Source: Bacteroidales bacterium (lineage in GTDB: Bacteria; Bacteroidota; Bacteroidia; Bacteroidales; F082). Taken from it: DNA of 64,000 bases. Where the stretch lies: the NCBI GenBank assembly GCA_017394865.1, contig JAFPWT010000013.1, positions 26,705 through 90,704 on the forward strand, in the 5' to 3' direction. Under the pieces are notes generated by a model. That model did not search any database and was not told where the DNA came from. It saw only the letters and a program-made list of their open reading frames with translations. A program made the translations under genes and the position numbers. Positions 47,116-57,208 of the stretch are shown here, one piece after another (within the stretch, counting starts at the first letter, position 1; the number at the start of each line of letters is the position of its first letter).

Positions 47116-49908
47116 TTACTTGAGTGCATGGGCTGTATATGATTTTTCGCATTTCATTAATGCCTCGGGTGTCCCTTCAAAGACGATCTGACCGCCTTCG
47201 TTGCCGCCTTCGGGACCGAGGTCGATGACCCAGTCGGCAGACTTGATGACATCGAGGTTGTGTTCGATGACAATTAATGTGTGACCATTATTAATTAAAG
47301 CCTGGAACGAATCCAGCAGCTTGCTCACATCGTGGAAATGCAGGCCCGTGGTGGGTTCGTCAAAGATAAACATTGTAGGTTTCTCCACGCTGCCTTTCAC
47401 GAGGAAATAGGCCAATTTTACACGTTGGGCCTCGCCGCCGGAGAGGGTGCTGGAGGGTTGTCCCAGCTTCAAATACCCCAAGCCCACATCTTGCAAGGGC
47501 TTTAATCTATTGATGATCCGTCCCACAGTGGGGTTGTTTCGATCTGAAGAGGTGTTGAAGAACTCGATGGCCTGGTTGACCGACATATTGAGGATGTCGG
47601 AGATGTCCTTGCCGTCGTATTTGATTTCGAGCACTTCCTCTTTGAAGCGAGTGCCATGGCAGACCTCGCAGGGGAGGTAGATGTCGGCCATAAACTGCAT
47701 CTCAATCTTCGTCACTCCTTCGCCTTCGCAGTTGTCGCAGCGGCCGCCTGGCATGTTGAAAGAGAAGAAGGACGGCTTGATGCCACGGAGCTTGGCCAGT
47801 TTCTGGTCGGCGTAGAGTGCGCGTATCTCGTCGTAGGCCTTCAGGTAGGTGACGGGGTTGGATCTTGACGACTTGCCGATGGGGTTCTGGTCGATGAACT
47901 CCACAGCTTGTATTTGCTGTAAACTGCCCTCCAAAGCGTTGAAACTGCCACATTTGTCGGCGGTCTCACCTAGGTGGCGCCGCAGGGCAGGGAAGAGGAT
48001 GTCCTTCACCAAGGTGGACTTGCCTGATCCGCTCACACCGGTGACCACGGTCATCACGTTCAGTGGGAACTTCACGTCGATGTTCTTCAGGTTGTGCTGA
48101 CTGGCGCCGGTCACGGTGATATAGTTGTTCCAGCTGCGACGGTGTGTGGGGACGGCGATGCTCTTCTTGCCCGTAAGGTATTGTCCCGTAAGGCTTTCCG
48201 GGCATTGGGCGATATCCTCGTAGCTGCCTTGACACACTAGCTCGCCACCGAATTCACCTGCCATAGGACCGATATCAATGATATGGTCGGCGCTGCGGAT
48301 GATCTTCTCGTCGTGTTCCACTACGATGACCGTATTGCCGATGTCGCGGAGACGTTTCAAGACCTTGATTAATCGATCCGTGTCGCGAGGGTGTAGTCCT
48401 ATGCTGGGCTCGTCAAGGATATAAGTGGAGCCCACCAGGCTACTACCCAATGAAGTCGCCAGGTTGATGCGTTGCGACTCGCCGCCGGAGAGGGTGTTCG
48501 AGAGGCGGTTCAGGGTGAGGTAACCCAGTCCAACATCCAGCAAGAACTCTAATCGGTTATTGATCTCAATGAGCAGGCGAGAGGCGATCTTTTGGTCGGT
48601 CTCATCAAGCTTCAGCTCGTCGAAGAAGTGTTTCAACTCGTCCAACGGCATCAGCACCAAGTCGGTAATGCTTTTGCCGCCCACCTTCACGTACTGGGCT
48701 TCTTTCTTAAGCCTTGAGCCATGGCATTCGGGGCATACCGTCTTGCCGCGGTAGCGCGACAGCATCACGCGGTACTGTATCTTATAGGAGTTGGCTTCCA
48801 CCATCTGGAAGAAAGCATTAATGCCTTCAAAGTATTCGTTGCCGGTCCATAGGAGTTGCTTTTGCTCCTCAGTGAGCTCAAAATAAGGCTTGTGGATGGG
48901 AAAGTTGAAATAGTGTGCTGATTGAACCAATGCATCCTTCCATTCACTCATTTTGTCGCCTCGCCAGCAAGCCACGGCATTGTCGTAAATCGAAAGGCTT
49001 TTGTTAGGGAACACCAGATCGGGATCGATGCCGATGACGCTGCCGAACCCTTGGCAGGTAGGGCAGGCGCCGTAGGGGTTGTTGAAGGCAAACAGGTTGA
49101 CCGATGGGGTCTCGAACACCAAGCCGTCGGCCTCGAAACGCGACGAGAACTCGGCGGTGCTGCGTTTTCCATTGGTCTCGGCGACGATTTGGCAACATTC
49201 TTTGCCCTCATAAAAGGCAGTCTGTACGGAATCCGACAGACGGCTGACTTCTTCGCGAATCTCATCAGTGACCTTCATGCGGTCGATGAGTAGCATCACC
49301 TGGTCATCGGCCTTGGAGGCGGTCAGATAATCTTCAATACGGACGATTTCTCCGTTGACCATCACACGGTAGAAGCCCTGTTGCATAAGGATGCCAAGGT
49401 GCTCGTCGAGGGTGCGTCCTTCGGGAAGGCTGATGGGAGCGAGAATGTAGGCCGTCGAGCCTACGGGCAGATTGAAGATGTGCTCCACCACATCGCTCAC
49501 TTGATGCTTCTTGACGATGCATCCGGAGATAGGGGAGATGGTTTTGCCGATGCGGGCAAAGAGCAGTTTAAGGAACTCGTAGATTTCGGTGCTGGTACCT
49601 ACAGTGGATCTTGGATTGTGGGTGTTTACCTTCTGCTCGATGGCGATGGCCGGTGACAGGCCCTTGATGCTTTCCACGTCGGGTTTGTTCAGTCGGCCCA
49701 TGAACTGCCGCGCATAGGAGCTTAGGCTCTCAACGTAACGTCGTTGTCCTTCGGCATATAAGGTATCAAACGCCAGCGAAGACTTTCCCGAACCGGACAA
49801 TCCAGTGATCACCACCAGTTGGTTTTTCGGAATATCCAAGCTCAAGTCTTTCAGGTTGTTGACCTTCGCATGGCGGATGCTGATATGGGATATTTCTTTT
49901 TCTTTCAA
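47116..49908 (-). CDS. uvrA: Excinuclease ABC subunit A (UvrA)
   Basis: The damage-recognition ATPase of nucleotide excision repair. The 930 residues have both ABC modules: Walker [21 protein letters not shown] (34-53) and, in the C-terminal half, [14 protein letters not shown]; signature [12 protein letters not shown] and [13 protein letters not shown]; Walker B '[14 protein letters not shown]' and [14 protein letters not shown]. Zinc-finger cysteines are seen in [12 protein letters not shown] and [17 protein letters not shown]. The length is normal. Bacteroidota often carry more than one uvrA; nothing here shows which copy this is. Confidence 0.96.
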   Translation of the reverse strand: MKEKEISHISIRHAKVNNLKDLSLDIPKNQLVVITGLSGSGKSSLAFDTLYAEGQRRYVESLSSYARQFMGRLNKPDVESIKGLSPAIAIEQKVNTHNPRSTVGTSTEIYEFLKLLFARIGKTISPISGCIVKKHQVSDVVEHIFNLPVGSTAYILAPISLPEGRTLDEHLGILMQQGFYRVMVNGEIVRIEDYLTASKADDQVMLLIDRMKVTDEIREEVSRLSDSVQTAFYEGKECCQIVAETNGKRSTAEFSSRFEADGLVFETPSVNLFAFNNPYGACPTCQGFGSVIGIDPDLVFPNKSLSIYDNAVACWRGDKMSEWKDALVQSAHYFNFPIHKPYFELTEEQKQLLWTGNEYFEGINAFFQMVEANSYKIQYRVMLSRYRGKTVCPECHGSRLKKEAQYVKVGGKSITDLVLMPLDELKHFFDELKLDETDQKIASRLLIEINNRLEFLLDVGLGYLTLNRLSNTLSGGESQRINLATSLGSSLVGSTYILDEPSIGLHPRDTDRLIKVLKRLRDIGNTVIVVEHDEKIIRSADHIIDIGPMAGEFGGELVCQGSYEDIAQCPESLTGQYLTGKKSIAVPTHRRSWNNYITVTGASQHNLKNIDVKFPLNVMTVVTGVSGSGKSTLVKDILFPALRRHLGETADKCGSFNALEGSLQQIQAVEFIDQNPIGKSSRSNPVTYLKAYDEIRALYADQKLAKLRGIKPSFFSFNMPGGRCDNCEGEGVTKIEMQFMADIYLPCEVCHGTRFKEEVLEIKYDGKDISDILNMSVNQAIEFFNTSSDRNNPTVGRIINRLKPLQDVGLGYLKLGQPSSTLSGGEAQRVKLAYFLVKGSVEKPTMFIFDEPTTGLHFHDVSKLLDSFQALINNGHTLIVIEHNLDVIKSADWVIDLGPEGGNEGGQIVFEGTPEALMKCEKSYTAHALK

Positions 49909-49931
49909 AGGTTCTCAAAAATTTGAACCTG

Positions 49932-49939
49932 CAAAGATA
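49932..49939 (-). promoter_or_regulatory. -7 box for uvrA
   Basis: Minus-strand TATCTTTG, 24 nt upstream of the ATG at 49908. Confidence 0.55.
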
Positions 49940-50022
49940 CGATTTATTTGTCGAGTTTGCGAGAAATGTTGATTATCACTTGGAAAAAAGAGAATAGATT
50001 AAAAAAATAAACATCTTTTTTC

Positions 50023-50052
50023 TTGACAATATCAATTTTTGCACTATCTTTG
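50023..50052 (+). promoter_or_regulatory. Promoter of the ECF sigma factor gene
   Basis: TTG at 50023-50025, a 19-nt spacer and TATCTTTG at 50045-50052. The leader of about 90 nt before the ATG at 50149 contains small hairpins (TATC/GATA, CCTG/CAGG, GGC/GCC). Confidence 0.65.
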
Positions 50053-50148
50053 CAGCATAAAAATTGTTTAACCAACCCATAGGAGGACAGTCTATCGAAA
50101 GATATTTACCCTGATTAACAGGCTTTTAGCCACTAAAAACAGGGCCGT

Positions 50149-50736
50149 ATGTCCGAAAGAAATAGAACTGATAAAGAGCTGATAGATGGCTACAGGAATG
50201 GCTGTCTAGCAGATTTTGAATTGTTGGTTGGTCGTTACCAAGATCAGATATACAATTATGTGTTCTCTTTGGTGAGAGAGCGTCAACTGACGGACGACAT
50301 CTTCCAAGATACTTTCGTGAAAATCATCCGCGTGATCAAAGCCGGCGTGTATAAGGACGAAGGCAAGTTCATCCAGTTTGCCATGCGTATCGCCCATAAC
50401 TTGGTAATCGACCATTTCCGCAAGGAGAATCGCATCCCCGTGGTGGAATCTTCCAGCGAGGACTACAATTATGTAGACAATGCGCCGATTACCGATCCAT
50501 CGGTAGAGCAGGGGATGATCATCGACCAGATCCACAGCGACCTGCGTAAGATGATCGAGTTGCTTCCTGCCGAGCAGCGCGAAGTGCTCCGTATGCGTAT
50601 CTACGACGACCTGAGCTTCAAAGAAATCGCCGACATCACCAATGTGAGCATCAACACGGCTCTGGGACGCATGCGCTACGCCCTCATCAACCTGCGCAAA
50701 ATGGCGGAATGCAACCACGTTAGCTTGAGTTATTAA
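50149..50736 (+). CDS. ECF-like RNA polymerase sigma factor
   Basis: A 195-residue two-domain sigma factor. Region 2 covers about 20-95 (LVGRYQDQIYNYVFSLVRER, DDIFQDTFVKIIRVI, 'FIQFAMRIAHNLVIDHFRKE') and region 4 about 130-190 (LPAEQREVLRMRIYDDLSFK, ADITNVSINTALGRMRYALI). No anti-sigma factor gene follows; instead there is a 47-residue open reading frame 86 nt downstream. It probably controls a stress or surface regulon; nothing here links it directly to the lysine operon. Confidence 0.9.
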   Translation: MSERNRTDKELIDGYRNGCLADFELLVGRYQDQIYNYVFSLVRERQLTDDIFQDTFVKIIRVIKAGVYKDEGKFIQFAMRIAHNLVIDHFRKENRIPVVESSSEDYNYVDNAPITDPSVEQGMIIDQIHSDLRKMIELLPAEQREVLRMRIYDDLSFKEIADITNVSINTALGRMRYALINLRKMAECNHVSLSY

Positions 50737-50822
50737 TTTTTTTAAAAAAAGTTTTTGAGGCGGCACAATATTCGACCCTGACTTCCGTTCTAAAGGTGTA
50801 AGTTAAATCAAACCAATCGCCT

Positions 50823-50966
50823 ATGACGGAAAACGCTACCCTCAACTACAATGAACCCATCTTGAAACCAAGCCAAAAAGTACTGAACTTCATTTTCAGC
50901 TATGCAGCCTCCTACGACGCGATGAACACAGGGATGCTAGGCTTGACGGGATTCATGAAAAACTAA
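50823..50966 (+). CDS. 47-residue small protein downstream of the ECF sigma factor
   Basis: A short open reading frame found by reading the 411-nt gap between the ECF gene and atoD. It begins MTENATLNYNEPILKPSQ and ends GLTGFMKN, with one amphipathic helix in the middle (VLNFIFSYAASYDAM). It ends 27 nt before a strong terminator, so transcript and gene end together. Small proteins of this size after an ECF-type sigma gene recur in Bacteroidota as far as I recall; the role is unknown. No signal peptide or membrane segment is evident. Confidence 0.6.
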   Translation: MTENATLNYNEPILKPSQKVLNFIFSYAASYDAMNTGMLGLTGFMKN

Positions 50967-50993
50967 GAGTTAAAAGTTAATAATTAAAAGTAC

Positions 50994-51024
50994 GAGACGC
51001 GGCCTGAAGGTCGCGTCTCTTTTT
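50994..51024 (+). terminator. Rho-independent terminator of the ECF sigma transcript
   Basis: GAGACGCGGCC / GGTCGCGTCTC stem (one G-T pair), loop TGAA, followed by TTTTTA. It isolates the lysine operon promoter from upstream transcription. Confidence 0.88.
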
Positions 51025-51070
51025 ATTATTGATTCGCGTTTTTTTTATTTTTAAAATAAAAGAGGTTTTA

Positions 51071-51102
51071 TTTGTTTTCCCGAACAAATTACACTACCTT
51101 TG
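51071..51102 (+). promoter_or_regulatory. Promoter of the lysine fermentation operon
   Basis: TTTG at 51071-51074, a 20-nt spacer and TACCTTTG at 51095-51102, the best promoter match in the window. Only about 40 nt separate the likely start site from the ATG at 51148, so there is no room for a lysine or cobalamin riboswitch. Confidence 0.75.
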
Positions 51103-51147
51103 CACCCAAAATTTGATTAAATTCACAAATTCTAAACATAACAAATT

Positions 51148-51798
51148 ATGAACAAGCAAATTACATTGGAACAGGCCGTTGAAAGAGTTCACGACGGCAT
51201 GACCATCATGATTGGCGGTTTCCTCGGCGTGGGAAGCCCGGTTCAAATTATCGACGCTCTGGTTGCCAAAGGCGTGAAGGATCTTACCATCATCGCCAAC
51301 GACACCGCTTACGATGAAGTGGCTCACGGCAAGCTGGTGACCAACCACCAGGTGAAGAAGGCCATCGTGTCGCACACCGGCACCAACAAGCAGACTGCCC
51401 TCCAGAAGAACGAAGGCACTTTGATTGTGGAATACGTTCCCCAAGGCACCCTCGCAGAGCGCATCCGCGCCTACGGTGCAGGCCTCGGTGGCGTGCTGAC
51501 CCCCACGGGCATGGGCACCATCATGGCTGACGGCAAACAAGTGGTGAACGTCGATGGCAAGGATTACCTCCTTGAAAAGCCCCTGAAGGCCGACATCGCT
51601 TTCCTCCGCGCTAACATCGTCGACGAATTCGGCAACATGGTGTTCCTCGGCACCACCAACAACTTCAACCCGCTGATGGCTACCGCCGCCGACTATGTGG
51701 TGGTCGAGGCCGAGAAGCTGGTCCCCGTTGGCGAGATCAAGCCTGAGTGCGTCCACGCCTCTGGTATCTACGTTGACGGCATCTACGTTGAGAAATAA
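51148..51798 (+). CDS. atoD: Butyrate-acetoacetate CoA-transferase, alpha subunit
   Basis: With the AtoA subunit it moves CoA from butyryl-CoA to acetoacetate, releasing butyrate. The 216 residues have the glycine loop GGFLGVGSP (23-31) and the alpha-subunit pattern [20 protein letters not shown]...TPTGMGT. The C-terminal '[20 protein letters not shown]' is typical. It is the first gene of the operon, while its partner atoA lies about 10 kb downstream near the other end, which is an unusual split for two subunits of one enzyme. Confidence 0.94.
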   Translation: MNKQITLEQAVERVHDGMTIMIGGFLGVGSPVQIIDALVAKGVKDLTIIANDTAYDEVAHGKLVTNHQVKKAIVSHTGTNKQTALQKNEGTLIVEYVPQGTLAERIRAYGAGLGGVLTPTGMGTIMADGKQVVNVDGKDYLLEKPLKADIAFLRANIVDEFGNMVFLGTTNNFNPLMATAADYVVVEAEKLVPVGEIKPECVHASGIYVDGIYVEK

Positions 51799-51826
51799 TT
51801 ATGAATCTAGAATAACGAGATTACAA

Positions 51827-52213
51827 ATGGAATACAGAACTAAGATTAGACTTCGCATGAGCGCGAAGGATGCCCACTATGGTGGCAATTTGGTTGACGG
51901 TGCCCACATGGTTCACCTCTTCGGTGACGTTGCTACCGAACTTTTGATTATGCGTGACGGCGACGAAGGCCTGTTCTGCGCATACGACATGATTGAATTC
52001 AAAGCCCCTGTCTATGCAGGTGACTTCATCGAAGCCGAAGGCTGGATCGACCGCGAAGGCAACACCTCTCGCCACATGTTGTTTGAGGCCCGCAAGGTGG
52101 CTGTCGCTCGTCCCGACATTTCTCCTTCAGCCGCTGACGAACTGGATGAACCCATCCTGGTTTGCCGTGCTTCAGGTACTTGCGTAACTCCCAAAGATTG
52201 CCAGAGAAAGTAA
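51827..52213 (+). CDS. kal: 3-Aminobutyryl-CoA ammonia-lyase
   Basis: Removes ammonia from L-3-aminobutyryl-CoA to give crotonyl-CoA, the step after Kce in lysine fermentation. It has 128 residues from the ATG at 51827; a longer reading from 51695 lies inside atoD. The hot-dog fold is visible in [20 protein letters not shown], the central [20 protein letters not shown] and a C-terminal [10 protein letters not shown]. The length and context match Kal of known lysine fermenters. It sits between atoD and kce. Confidence 0.92.
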   Translation: MEYRTKIRLRMSAKDAHYGGNLVDGAHMVHLFGDVATELLIMRDGDEGLFCAYDMIEFKAPVYAGDFIEAEGWIDREGNTSRHMLFEARKVAVARPDISPSAADELDEPILVCRASGTCVTPKDCQRK

Positions 52214-52233
52214 TTTAGAATTTAGAGAAGTTC

Positions 52234-53067
52234 ATGGATAAACTTATTATTACCGCTGCTATATGCGGCGCAGAAGTCACCAAGGAACAGAATCCCAATG
52301 TGCCTTATACCGTTGAGGAAATCGTGCGCGAGGCCAAGTCGGCCGTCGACGCCGGTGCTGCCATCGTGCACCTGCACGTCCGCTGGGACGACGGCACGCC
52401 CACCCAAGACCGTGGCCGTTTCCAAGAATGCGAAGAGGCCATCCTGAAGGTGTGCCCCAACGTCATCCTCATCCCTTCGACCGGCGGTGCCGTCGGCATG
52501 ACTCCCGACGAGCGTCTTCAATCGACCGACACGAACCCTTTGCCCGAGATGGCTACCCTCGACTGTGGTACCTGCAACTTCGGTGACGAGATCTTCGACA
52601 ACACGATGCCTACTATGCGCGCCTTCGGCAAACGCATGATGGAACGCGGCATCAAGCCCGAATACGAATGCTTCGAAATGGGTCACCTCGACACCATCCT
52701 CAACATGGCCAAGAAGGGTCAGGCCCCTGGCGCTCCCATGCAGTTCAACTTCGTGTTGGGCGTGCCCGGTTGCACTCCCGCCACCGTCGCCAACCTCTGC
52801 TGGCTCGTGAACGGCATCCCCGCTGGCTCCACTTGGACCGTCACCGGCGTAGGTCGCCATGCCTTCCCGATGGCTGCCGCTGCTATCGCCATGGGCGGTA
52901 ACGTCCGCGTGGGTTTCGAGGACAACCTCTACCTCTCGAAGGGCGTTCTCGCCCAATCGAATGGTGAACTGGTTGCCAAGGTCGTCCGCATCGCCAACGA
53001 ACTCGGTCGCCCGATTGCCACTTCCGACGAGGCTAGAGAGATTCTTGGACTGAAACCGCGTAAATAA
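52234..53067 (+). CDS. kce: 3-Keto-5-aminohexanoate cleavage enzyme
   Basis: A zinc enzyme of the BKACE family: 3-keto-5-aminohexanoate plus acetyl-CoA gives 3-aminobutyryl-CoA and acetoacetate. Of its 277 residues, the metal ligands are expected at His46 and His48 (IVHLHVRWDD) and Glu229 (VGFEDNLYLS), nearly the same numbers as in the characterised enzyme. Other marks are LIPSTGGAVGMTPDERLQ, the substrate loop 'LDCGTCNFGDEIFDNT', and TGVGRHAFPMAAAAI. It is 20 nt after kal. Confidence 0.95.
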   Translation: MDKLIITAAICGAEVTKEQNPNVPYTVEEIVREAKSAVDAGAAIVHLHVRWDDGTPTQDRGRFQECEEAILKVCPNVILIPSTGGAVGMTPDERLQSTDTNPLPEMATLDCGTCNFGDEIFDNTMPTMRAFGKRMMERGIKPEYECFEMGHLDTILNMAKKGQAPGAPMQFNFVLGVPGCTPATVANLCWLVNGIPAGSTWTVTGVGRHAFPMAAAAIAMGGNVRVGFEDNLYLSKGVLAQSNGELVAKVVRIANELGRPIATSDEAREILGLKPRK

Positions 53068-53099
53068 AAACGGAGGATTGAATCTTTAATTCGGCAACA

Positions 53100-53747
53100 A
53101 TGAAAAAGACGTTTCATTTTATCATCGTATCAATCCTGTTGGGCGGATTCTTTGCTTCATGCTCCTCCAATAGAGGTTTTATCTCCTCTGTAACACGAGA
53201 TGATATCCAGCAGATGGTAAAATTCGAAATGTATGATTTCGGTTATGTCAAGGATGGCTCCTACGTTATTAAAGATGACTCGGTGACGGATGTCGCTAAA
53301 TCACTTTTTGAAAGGGCGTTAACTAATGACAAAACACTTTCTGTGACTGAGACCATTGTTATCTCTGATAGTCTTGTCCATAAAGAGATCCAGAATGAGA
53401 TTAAGTGGTGTAATTATCTTGCCCAATCCCTGTCCTTTCCTATATCCATAAAAGACATTGAAATTCCTCCTACTATTGATTCCATTCTATGTTCACGTAA
53501 TGAGCGTTTTGGACTCATTATTTATAATGGAGGTTACACATGTCCTGATGGTATATACAATCCTCCTACTGGTTCTGGTATTTATTTGGGGACAAAAGAA
53601 GGTTTCATCATAAGTTCCATGCTCATCGTTGATAGCAAAAACAAGAATTTTGCTTATGTAGCATATACTGATCGTAACAGTGACCCAATGAAAGCCGAGA
53701 CACACCAAAAACAATTGGATAAGTTGTTGAAGAATTATAAAAAATAA
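53100..53747 (+). CDS. Lipoprotein of unknown function inside the lysine operon
   Basis: A 215-residue protein with a lipoprotein signal (1-21, GGFFASC, lipidated Cys21). The sequence is clearly A+T-richer than kce and kdd and uses different codons, which suggests a later arrival. No family is recognised. The mature part is mixed alpha/beta, with a central IPPTIDSILCSRNERFGLII and CPDGIYNPPTGSGIYLG, and a basic C-terminal helix. It faces the same way as the operon, 32 nt after kce and 48 nt before kdd, so it should be cotranscribed. There is no evidence that it takes part in lysine breakdown. Confidence 0.75.
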   Translation: MKKTFHFIIVSILLGGFFASCSSNRGFISSVTRDDIQQMVKFEMYDFGYVKDGSYVIKDDSVTDVAKSLFERALTNDKTLSVTETIVISDSLVHKEIQNEIKWCNYLAQSLSFPISIKDIEIPPTIDSILCSRNERFGLIIYNGGYTCPDGIYNPPTGSGIYLGTKEGFIISSMLIVDSKNKNFAYVAYTDRNSDPMKAETHQKQLDKLLKNYKK

Positions 53748-53795
53748 GACTTAAAAAATTTAATTTTAAATACTAAATCATTAAATTACAAAGCA

Positions 53796-54869
53796 ATGCA
53801 AAAACATGGTAACAAATACGGTACTCACCGTGTGATCGAACCCGTCGGCGTGCTGCCGCAACCCGCTAACAAACTGAACAACAACATGGATGAGATTTGG
53901 GACAACGAAATCCTCATCGATGTGCAGACCCTGAATATCGACTCCGCTTCGTTCACTGACATCCATAACTACGCCAAGCAACAGGCTGGTCCCGGCGCAA
54001 GCGAAGAGAAGATCATGGAAGAAGTGAAGAAGGAAATGTTCCTCAACGTGGAACTCCAAGGCAAGCACCGCAACCGTCGTACCGGTTCGGGCGGCATGCT
54101 CCTCGGCAAGGTCGAGAAGATCGGCGACGCCCTGAAAGGCAAGATCGACCTGAAGGAAGGCGACCGCATCGCTACTCTGGTCTCCCTGTCACTGACTCCT
54201 CTTCGCATCGACGAGATCCTCGCCATCCGTCCCGATGTCGACCAAGTCGATATCAAGGGTAAGGCTATCCTCTTCGAAAGCGGCATCTATGCCAAGATCC
54301 CGAGCGACATGCCTGAAAAACTCGCATTGAGTGCCCTCGACGTGGCTGGTGCTCCCGCCCAGACCGCCAAGTTGTGCCAATACGGCCAGACCGTCGTCAT
54401 CCTCGGCGCCGGTGGCAAGAGCGGCATGCTCTGCTGCTATGAGGCCAAGAAACGCGTCGGTGTCACCGGTAAGGTCATCGGTATCGCCAACAGCCAGAAG
54501 TCAACCCAGCGTATCAAGGACCTCGGCTTCTGCGACATCGTGGAAAGCGCCGCTGGCATGACTCCAGTTCAGGTTTACGAAATGGTCGAGCGTCTGACCA
54601 ACGGCAAGATGGCCGATGTGACCATCAACTGCGTCAACGTCCCGGATCAGGAAATGACCGCTGTGCTCTGCACCAAGGACGACGGTATCGTCTACTTCTT
54701 CAGCATGGCCACCAGCTTCACCAAGGCTTCCCTCGGTGCTGAAGGTATCGGCAGTGACGTGAACATGATCATGGGTAACGGCTACACCAAAGGCCACGCC
54801 GAATTCACCCTGCAGGAACTCCGCGAAAGCCCCGAGCTCCGCAAGATCTTTGAAGAGTTATATGCATAA
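53796..54869 (+). CDS. kdd: L-erythro-3,5-diaminohexanoate dehydrogenase
   Basis: Oxidises 3,5-diaminohexanoate to 3-keto-5-aminohexanoate with NAD(P)+. The 357 residues have an N-terminal GroES-like part and a Rossmann domain with GAGGKSG (204-210). The opening KYGTHRVIEPVGVLPQPANK and 'GKHRNRRTGSGGMLLGKVEK' are specific to Kdd and set it apart from ordinary alcohol dehydrogenases. It is 11 nt upstream of kamA. Confidence 0.95.
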   Translation: MQKHGNKYGTHRVIEPVGVLPQPANKLNNNMDEIWDNEILIDVQTLNIDSASFTDIHNYAKQQAGPGASEEKIMEEVKKEMFLNVELQGKHRNRRTGSGGMLLGKVEKIGDALKGKIDLKEGDRIATLVSLSLTPLRIDEILAIRPDVDQVDIKGKAILFESGIYAKIPSDMPEKLALSALDVAGAPAQTAKLCQYGQTVVILGAGGKSGMLCCYEAKKRVGVTGKVIGIANSQKSTQRIKDLGFCDIVESAAGMTPVQVYEMVERLTNGKMADVTINCVNVPDQEMTAVLCTKDDGIVYFFSMATSFTKASLGAEGIGSDVNMIMGNGYTKGHAEFTLQELRESPELRKIFEELYA

Positions 54870-54880
54870 TAATTAGGGTT

Positions 54881-56164
54881 ATGGCAGAATCAAGAAGAAA
54901 ACAATTATTCCCGAAAGTCACCGATGCCCAGTGGAATGACTGGAAATGGCAGGTGAAGAACCGCATCGAGACCCTTGAGGACTTGAAGAAATATGTGAAG
55001 CTGACCGCCGAGGAGGAAGAAGGCGTAAGAAAGACCCTCTCGACCCTCCGCATGGCCATCACTCCTTATTATTTGAGCCTCATTGACCCGAACGACCCGC
55101 ATGACCCTGTCCGCCGTCAATGCATCCCCACGGCATTGGAGACCCATCAGGCGGCTGCCGACCTGCTCGACCCGCTGCACGAGGATGAAGACTCACCGAC
55201 CCCCGGCTTGACGCACCGTTATCCGGACCGCGTGCTCTTCCTCATCACCGATATGTGCTCGATGTACTGCCGTCATTGCACGCGCCGTCGTTTTGCCGGC
55301 CAGACCGACAACGAATGCGGTCCAGACCGTATTGAGAAAGCCCTCGAATACATCGAGAAGACCGAGAGCGTGCGCGACGTGCTGCTTTCGGGCGGCGATG
55401 CCTTGATGGTGAGCGACAAGAAACTGGAATACATCATCTCGCGCCTGCGCCAAATCCCGCATGTGGAGATCGTCCGCTTGGGCACCCGCACCCCCGTGGT
55501 CTGCCCGCAGCGTATCACCCCCGAACTCTGCGACATGCTGAAGAAGTACCATCCTATTTGGATCAACACGCACTTCAACCACCCGAACGAGGTGACCGCC
55601 GAGTCACGTCGTGCTTGCGAGATGCTGGCCAACGCCGGTGTGCCGCTGGGTAACCAGAGTGTGCTGCTCCGTGGCGTCAACGACTGCGTCCATGTGATGA
55701 AGAACCTCGTCCATGAACTCGTCAAGATGCGCGTGCGCCCGTACTACATCTACCAGTGCGACCTCTCGATGGGTCTGGAGCACTTCCGTACTCCGGTCTC
55801 GAAGGGTATCGAAATCATCGAAGGACTGCGTGGCCACACCAGCGGCTTCTGCATCCCGACCTTCGTGGTCGATGCTCCTGGTGGCGGCGGCAAGACCCCG
55901 GTGATGCCTCAGTATGTGATTTCCCAGGCCCCTGGCAAGGTGGTGTTGCGCAACTTCGAAGGCGTCATCACGACCTACACCGAGCCGACCGAGTATCACA
56001 GCGAGTGCAACTGCCCCGAGTGCCAAGCCGAGCGTCGTAAGAAACAAGTGGCTGCCAACAAGGCTGTCGACGGTGTCATCTCCTTGCTGGAAGGCGAGCG
56101 CATGAACATCGAGCCGAAGGCCCTGAAACGCCACGAACGCAACAAGAAAAGAAACCAGAAGTAA
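54881..56164 (+). CDS. kamA: Lysine 2,3-aminomutase
   Basis: A radical SAM/PLP enzyme that converts L-lysine to L-beta-lysine, the entry step of the pathway. The 427 residues carry the cluster cysteines Cys126, Cys130 and Cys133 (CSMYCRHC), the PLP lysine Lys338 (APGGGGKTPV) and the lysine-binding Asp294 (YQCDLS) and Asp331 (VVDAPGG). All are shifted by exactly one from the Clostridium subterminale numbers, so specificity for lysine over glutamate or proline analogues is well supported. The C-terminal cysteines (HSECNCPECQ) bind a structural zinc in this family. kamB begins at the very next base after the stop. Confidence 0.97.
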   Translation: MAESRRKQLFPKVTDAQWNDWKWQVKNRIETLEDLKKYVKLTAEEEEGVRKTLSTLRMAITPYYLSLIDPNDPHDPVRRQCIPTALETHQAAADLLDPLHEDEDSPTPGLTHRYPDRVLFLITDMCSMYCRHCTRRRFAGQTDNECGPDRIEKALEYIEKTESVRDVLLSGGDALMVSDKKLEYIISRLRQIPHVEIVRLGTRTPVVCPQRITPELCDMLKKYHPIWINTHFNHPNEVTAESRRACEMLANAGVPLGNQSVLLRGVNDCVHVMKNLVHELVKMRVRPYYIYQCDLSMGLEHFRTPVSKGIEIIEGLRGHTSGFCIPTFVVDAPGGGGKTPVMPQYVISQAPGKVVLRNFEGVITTYTEPTEYHSECNCPECQAERRKKQVAANKAVDGVISLLEGERMNIEPKALKRHERNKKRNQK

Positions 56165-57208
56165 ATGACCTTCATCGATGACATATTGAACTACGACAGC
56201 CTGTCCATCGTCGGGTTGCAGAAGAACACGGGGAAGACCGTCAGTCTGAACTATGTGCTCGACCGCCTGCCCGTCGAGAGGAAGCGCATTGCCGTGACTT
56301 CAATAGGCATTGATGGAGAGACCACCGACCAGGTGACGCGCACCCAGAAGCCGGAGATCTATCTGCGCCAAGGCATGTATTTCGGCACCTCCGAGATGCA
56401 CTACCGCCAGAAACGCATCGTCTCCGAACTCATCGACGTGAGCGACGAAAACACCTCATTGGGTCGCGTGGTGACGGCCAAAGCCTTGACAGGGGGCAAG
56501 ATCCTCCTGTCGGGGCCTTCGTCGTCGAGCGGACTGAAGCGTTGGATGAAGGACATGCACCGCGTAGGCCTCGACTTGGTCATCATCGACGGGGCCTTGT
56601 CGCGCATGAGCCTCGCTTCGCCCGCCGTGAGCCAGAGCATGATACTGGCCACCGGCGCCGCGTATTCGACCAACATGAACACGTTGGTGCAACAGACCGC
56701 CTTCGTGGTGGACCTGATCAAGATCCCGCTGACCAGCCAGGAGAACCTCGACCTGTTGCTGCCCATCGAAAAGGGCGTGTGGTTCAAGGACTCCGATGGC
56801 GCCCTGCATGAAATCAAGACCGTCTCATCGCTCTCTCAGGAGATTCGCTTCGAGGGTATGGATGACTGCAAGACGCTCTATGTGGCTGGTGCCTTGGTGG
56901 ACGGCTTCTTGGAGAAAGTGAGGAAGAATCCCAAACTGAAGAGCACCGAACTGGTGGTGCGCGACTTCACCAAGATCTTCGTCACTCCACAACAGTTCAG
57001 GCTGTTCCATAAATTGGGCGGCACCATCCACGTGCTGCAAAAGAGCAAACTCATCGCCGTAACGGTGAACCCAACCTCGCCATTGGGCGTTGTGCTGGAC
57101 TCCGACACGCTTTGTGCGAGACTTTCGGAAGCGATACAACTTCCGGTGTATGACATCATGAGACTAAAAGACGCGGAAGAGAAAACCGCGAATACGATAT
57201 GCAACTGA
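56165..57208 (+). CDS. kamB: KamB-like P-loop protein of the lysine operon
   Basis: A 347-residue protein with a Walker A-type loop GLQKNTGKT (17-25) close to the N-terminus. The rest is mixed alpha/beta, with TSIGIDGETTDQVTRTQKPE resembling a switch region and a MobB/BioD-like P-loop layout. It always accompanies kamC in lysine fermentation clusters as far as I know. It is proposed to act with KamC on the B12-dependent aminomutase KamDE, releasing damaged cofactor. That role is inference here. It starts immediately after the kamA stop and overlaps kamC by 10 nt. Confidence 0.72.
   Translation: MTFIDDILNYDSLSIVGLQKNTGKTVSLNYVLDRLPVERKRIAVTSIGIDGETTDQVTRTQKPEIYLRQGMYFGTSEMHYRQKRIVSELIDVSDENTSLGRVVTAKALTGGKILLSGPSSSSGLKRWMKDMHRVGLDLVIIDGALSRMSLASPAVSQSMILATGAAYSTNMNTLVQQTAFVVDLIKIPLTSQENLDLLLPIEKGVWFKDSDGALHEIKTVSSLSQEIRFEGMDDCKTLYVAGALVDGFLEKVRKNPKLKSTELVVRDFTKIFVTPQQFRLFHKLGGTIHVLQKSKLIAVTVNPTSPLGVVLDSDTLCARLSEAIQLPVYDIMRLKDAEEKTANTICN

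Noticed and set aside
51103-51147. Possible lysine or cobalamin riboswitch before the lysine operon
   Set aside because: Only about 40 nt lie between the promoter and the first ATG, far too little for either aptamer.
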